Shown here: piece after piece, positions 5,145 through 5,183 of the stretch
How positions within the stretch are numbered: position 1 is the stretch's first letter
Layout of the letters: each line of letters opens with the position of its first letter
Assembly (NCBI GenBank): GCA_012798055.1
Contig: JAAZOA010000149.1
Span: 1-5,183 of the forward strand
Length of the DNA: 5,183 bases
Reading direction: 5' to 3'
From: Syntrophomonadaceae bacterium
GTDB taxonomy: Bacteria > Bacillota > Syntrophomonadia > Syntrophomonadales > Syntrophomonadaceae
Notes under the pieces: generated by a model
What the model saw: the letters and a program-made list of their open reading frames with translations, nothing else
Databases searched by the model: none
What the model was told of the DNA's origin: nothing
Position numbers and translations under genes: made by a program

Positions 5145-5183
5145 GCATGAATTATTAGCGCAGCCAAGTCTTCTTCATACATA

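Noticed and set aside
4916..5158. Plus-strand open frame opposite the small membrane protein
   Set aside because: The minus-strand frame has the perfect Shine-Dalgarno and paired CxxC motifs. The plus frame shows basic, low-information sequence. The AGAGGTG at 4869-4875 on the plus strand leads to no sensible reading frame.

Overview
The window looks like chromosomal DNA from an anaerobic, medium-GC bacterium, most likely a Firmicute of the Clostridia (Syntrophomonas/Desulfotomaculum-like). The reasons are strong GGAGG-type ribosome binding sites, GTG and TTG starts, near-consensus sigma-A promoters, and a redox/metallocluster gene set typical of anaerobes. The lineage is an inference, not something the sequence proves.

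Layout. Positions 1-2600 hold a tightly packed minus-strand operon, read from right to left. It contains a NifX/orange-protein-family small protein (2238-2600), a second such protein with a Cys/His-rich tail (1837-2184), two tandem MinD-type ATPases each carrying an inserted two-cluster ferredoxin domain (979-1821 and 116-982, joined by an ATGA overlap), and the first 31 codons of a further Cys-motif protein that runs off the window at position 1. Positions 2601-2930 are a divergent intergenic region. It has a consensus promoter for each direction, a 12-bp perfect palindrome just downstream of the predicted operon transcription start, and a hairpin-forming segment between the promoters. Positions 2931-4802 hold a complete htpG (Hsp90 chaperone) on the plus strand, followed by a strong terminator hairpin placed to serve both strands. 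Positions 4885-5130 hold a small minus-strand membrane protein with one CxxC pair at each end, starting at TTG behind a near-perfect Shine-Dalgarno sequence.

How the genes fit together. Two NifX/ORP-like proteins with two ferredoxin-MinD ATPases is the gene content known from the orange protein (ORP) complex of sulfate reducers and from related uncharacterised clusters in anaerobes. The likely theme is ATP-dependent handling or assembly of a metal-sulfur cluster, with the small proteins binding the cluster and the ATPases loading it or controlling electron flow. The substrate metal and physiological role cannot be read from the sequence. htpG is a divergent neighbour. The two promoters share a 14-base block around their -35 boxes (13 of 14 identical), which could be chance or could mean shared control.

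The genes are recognisable families. I see no mobile element, CRISPR array, tRNA or rRNA. The points most worth checking are the ORP-like cluster itself, the regulatory architecture of 2601-2930, and the unusual start region of the first operon gene.
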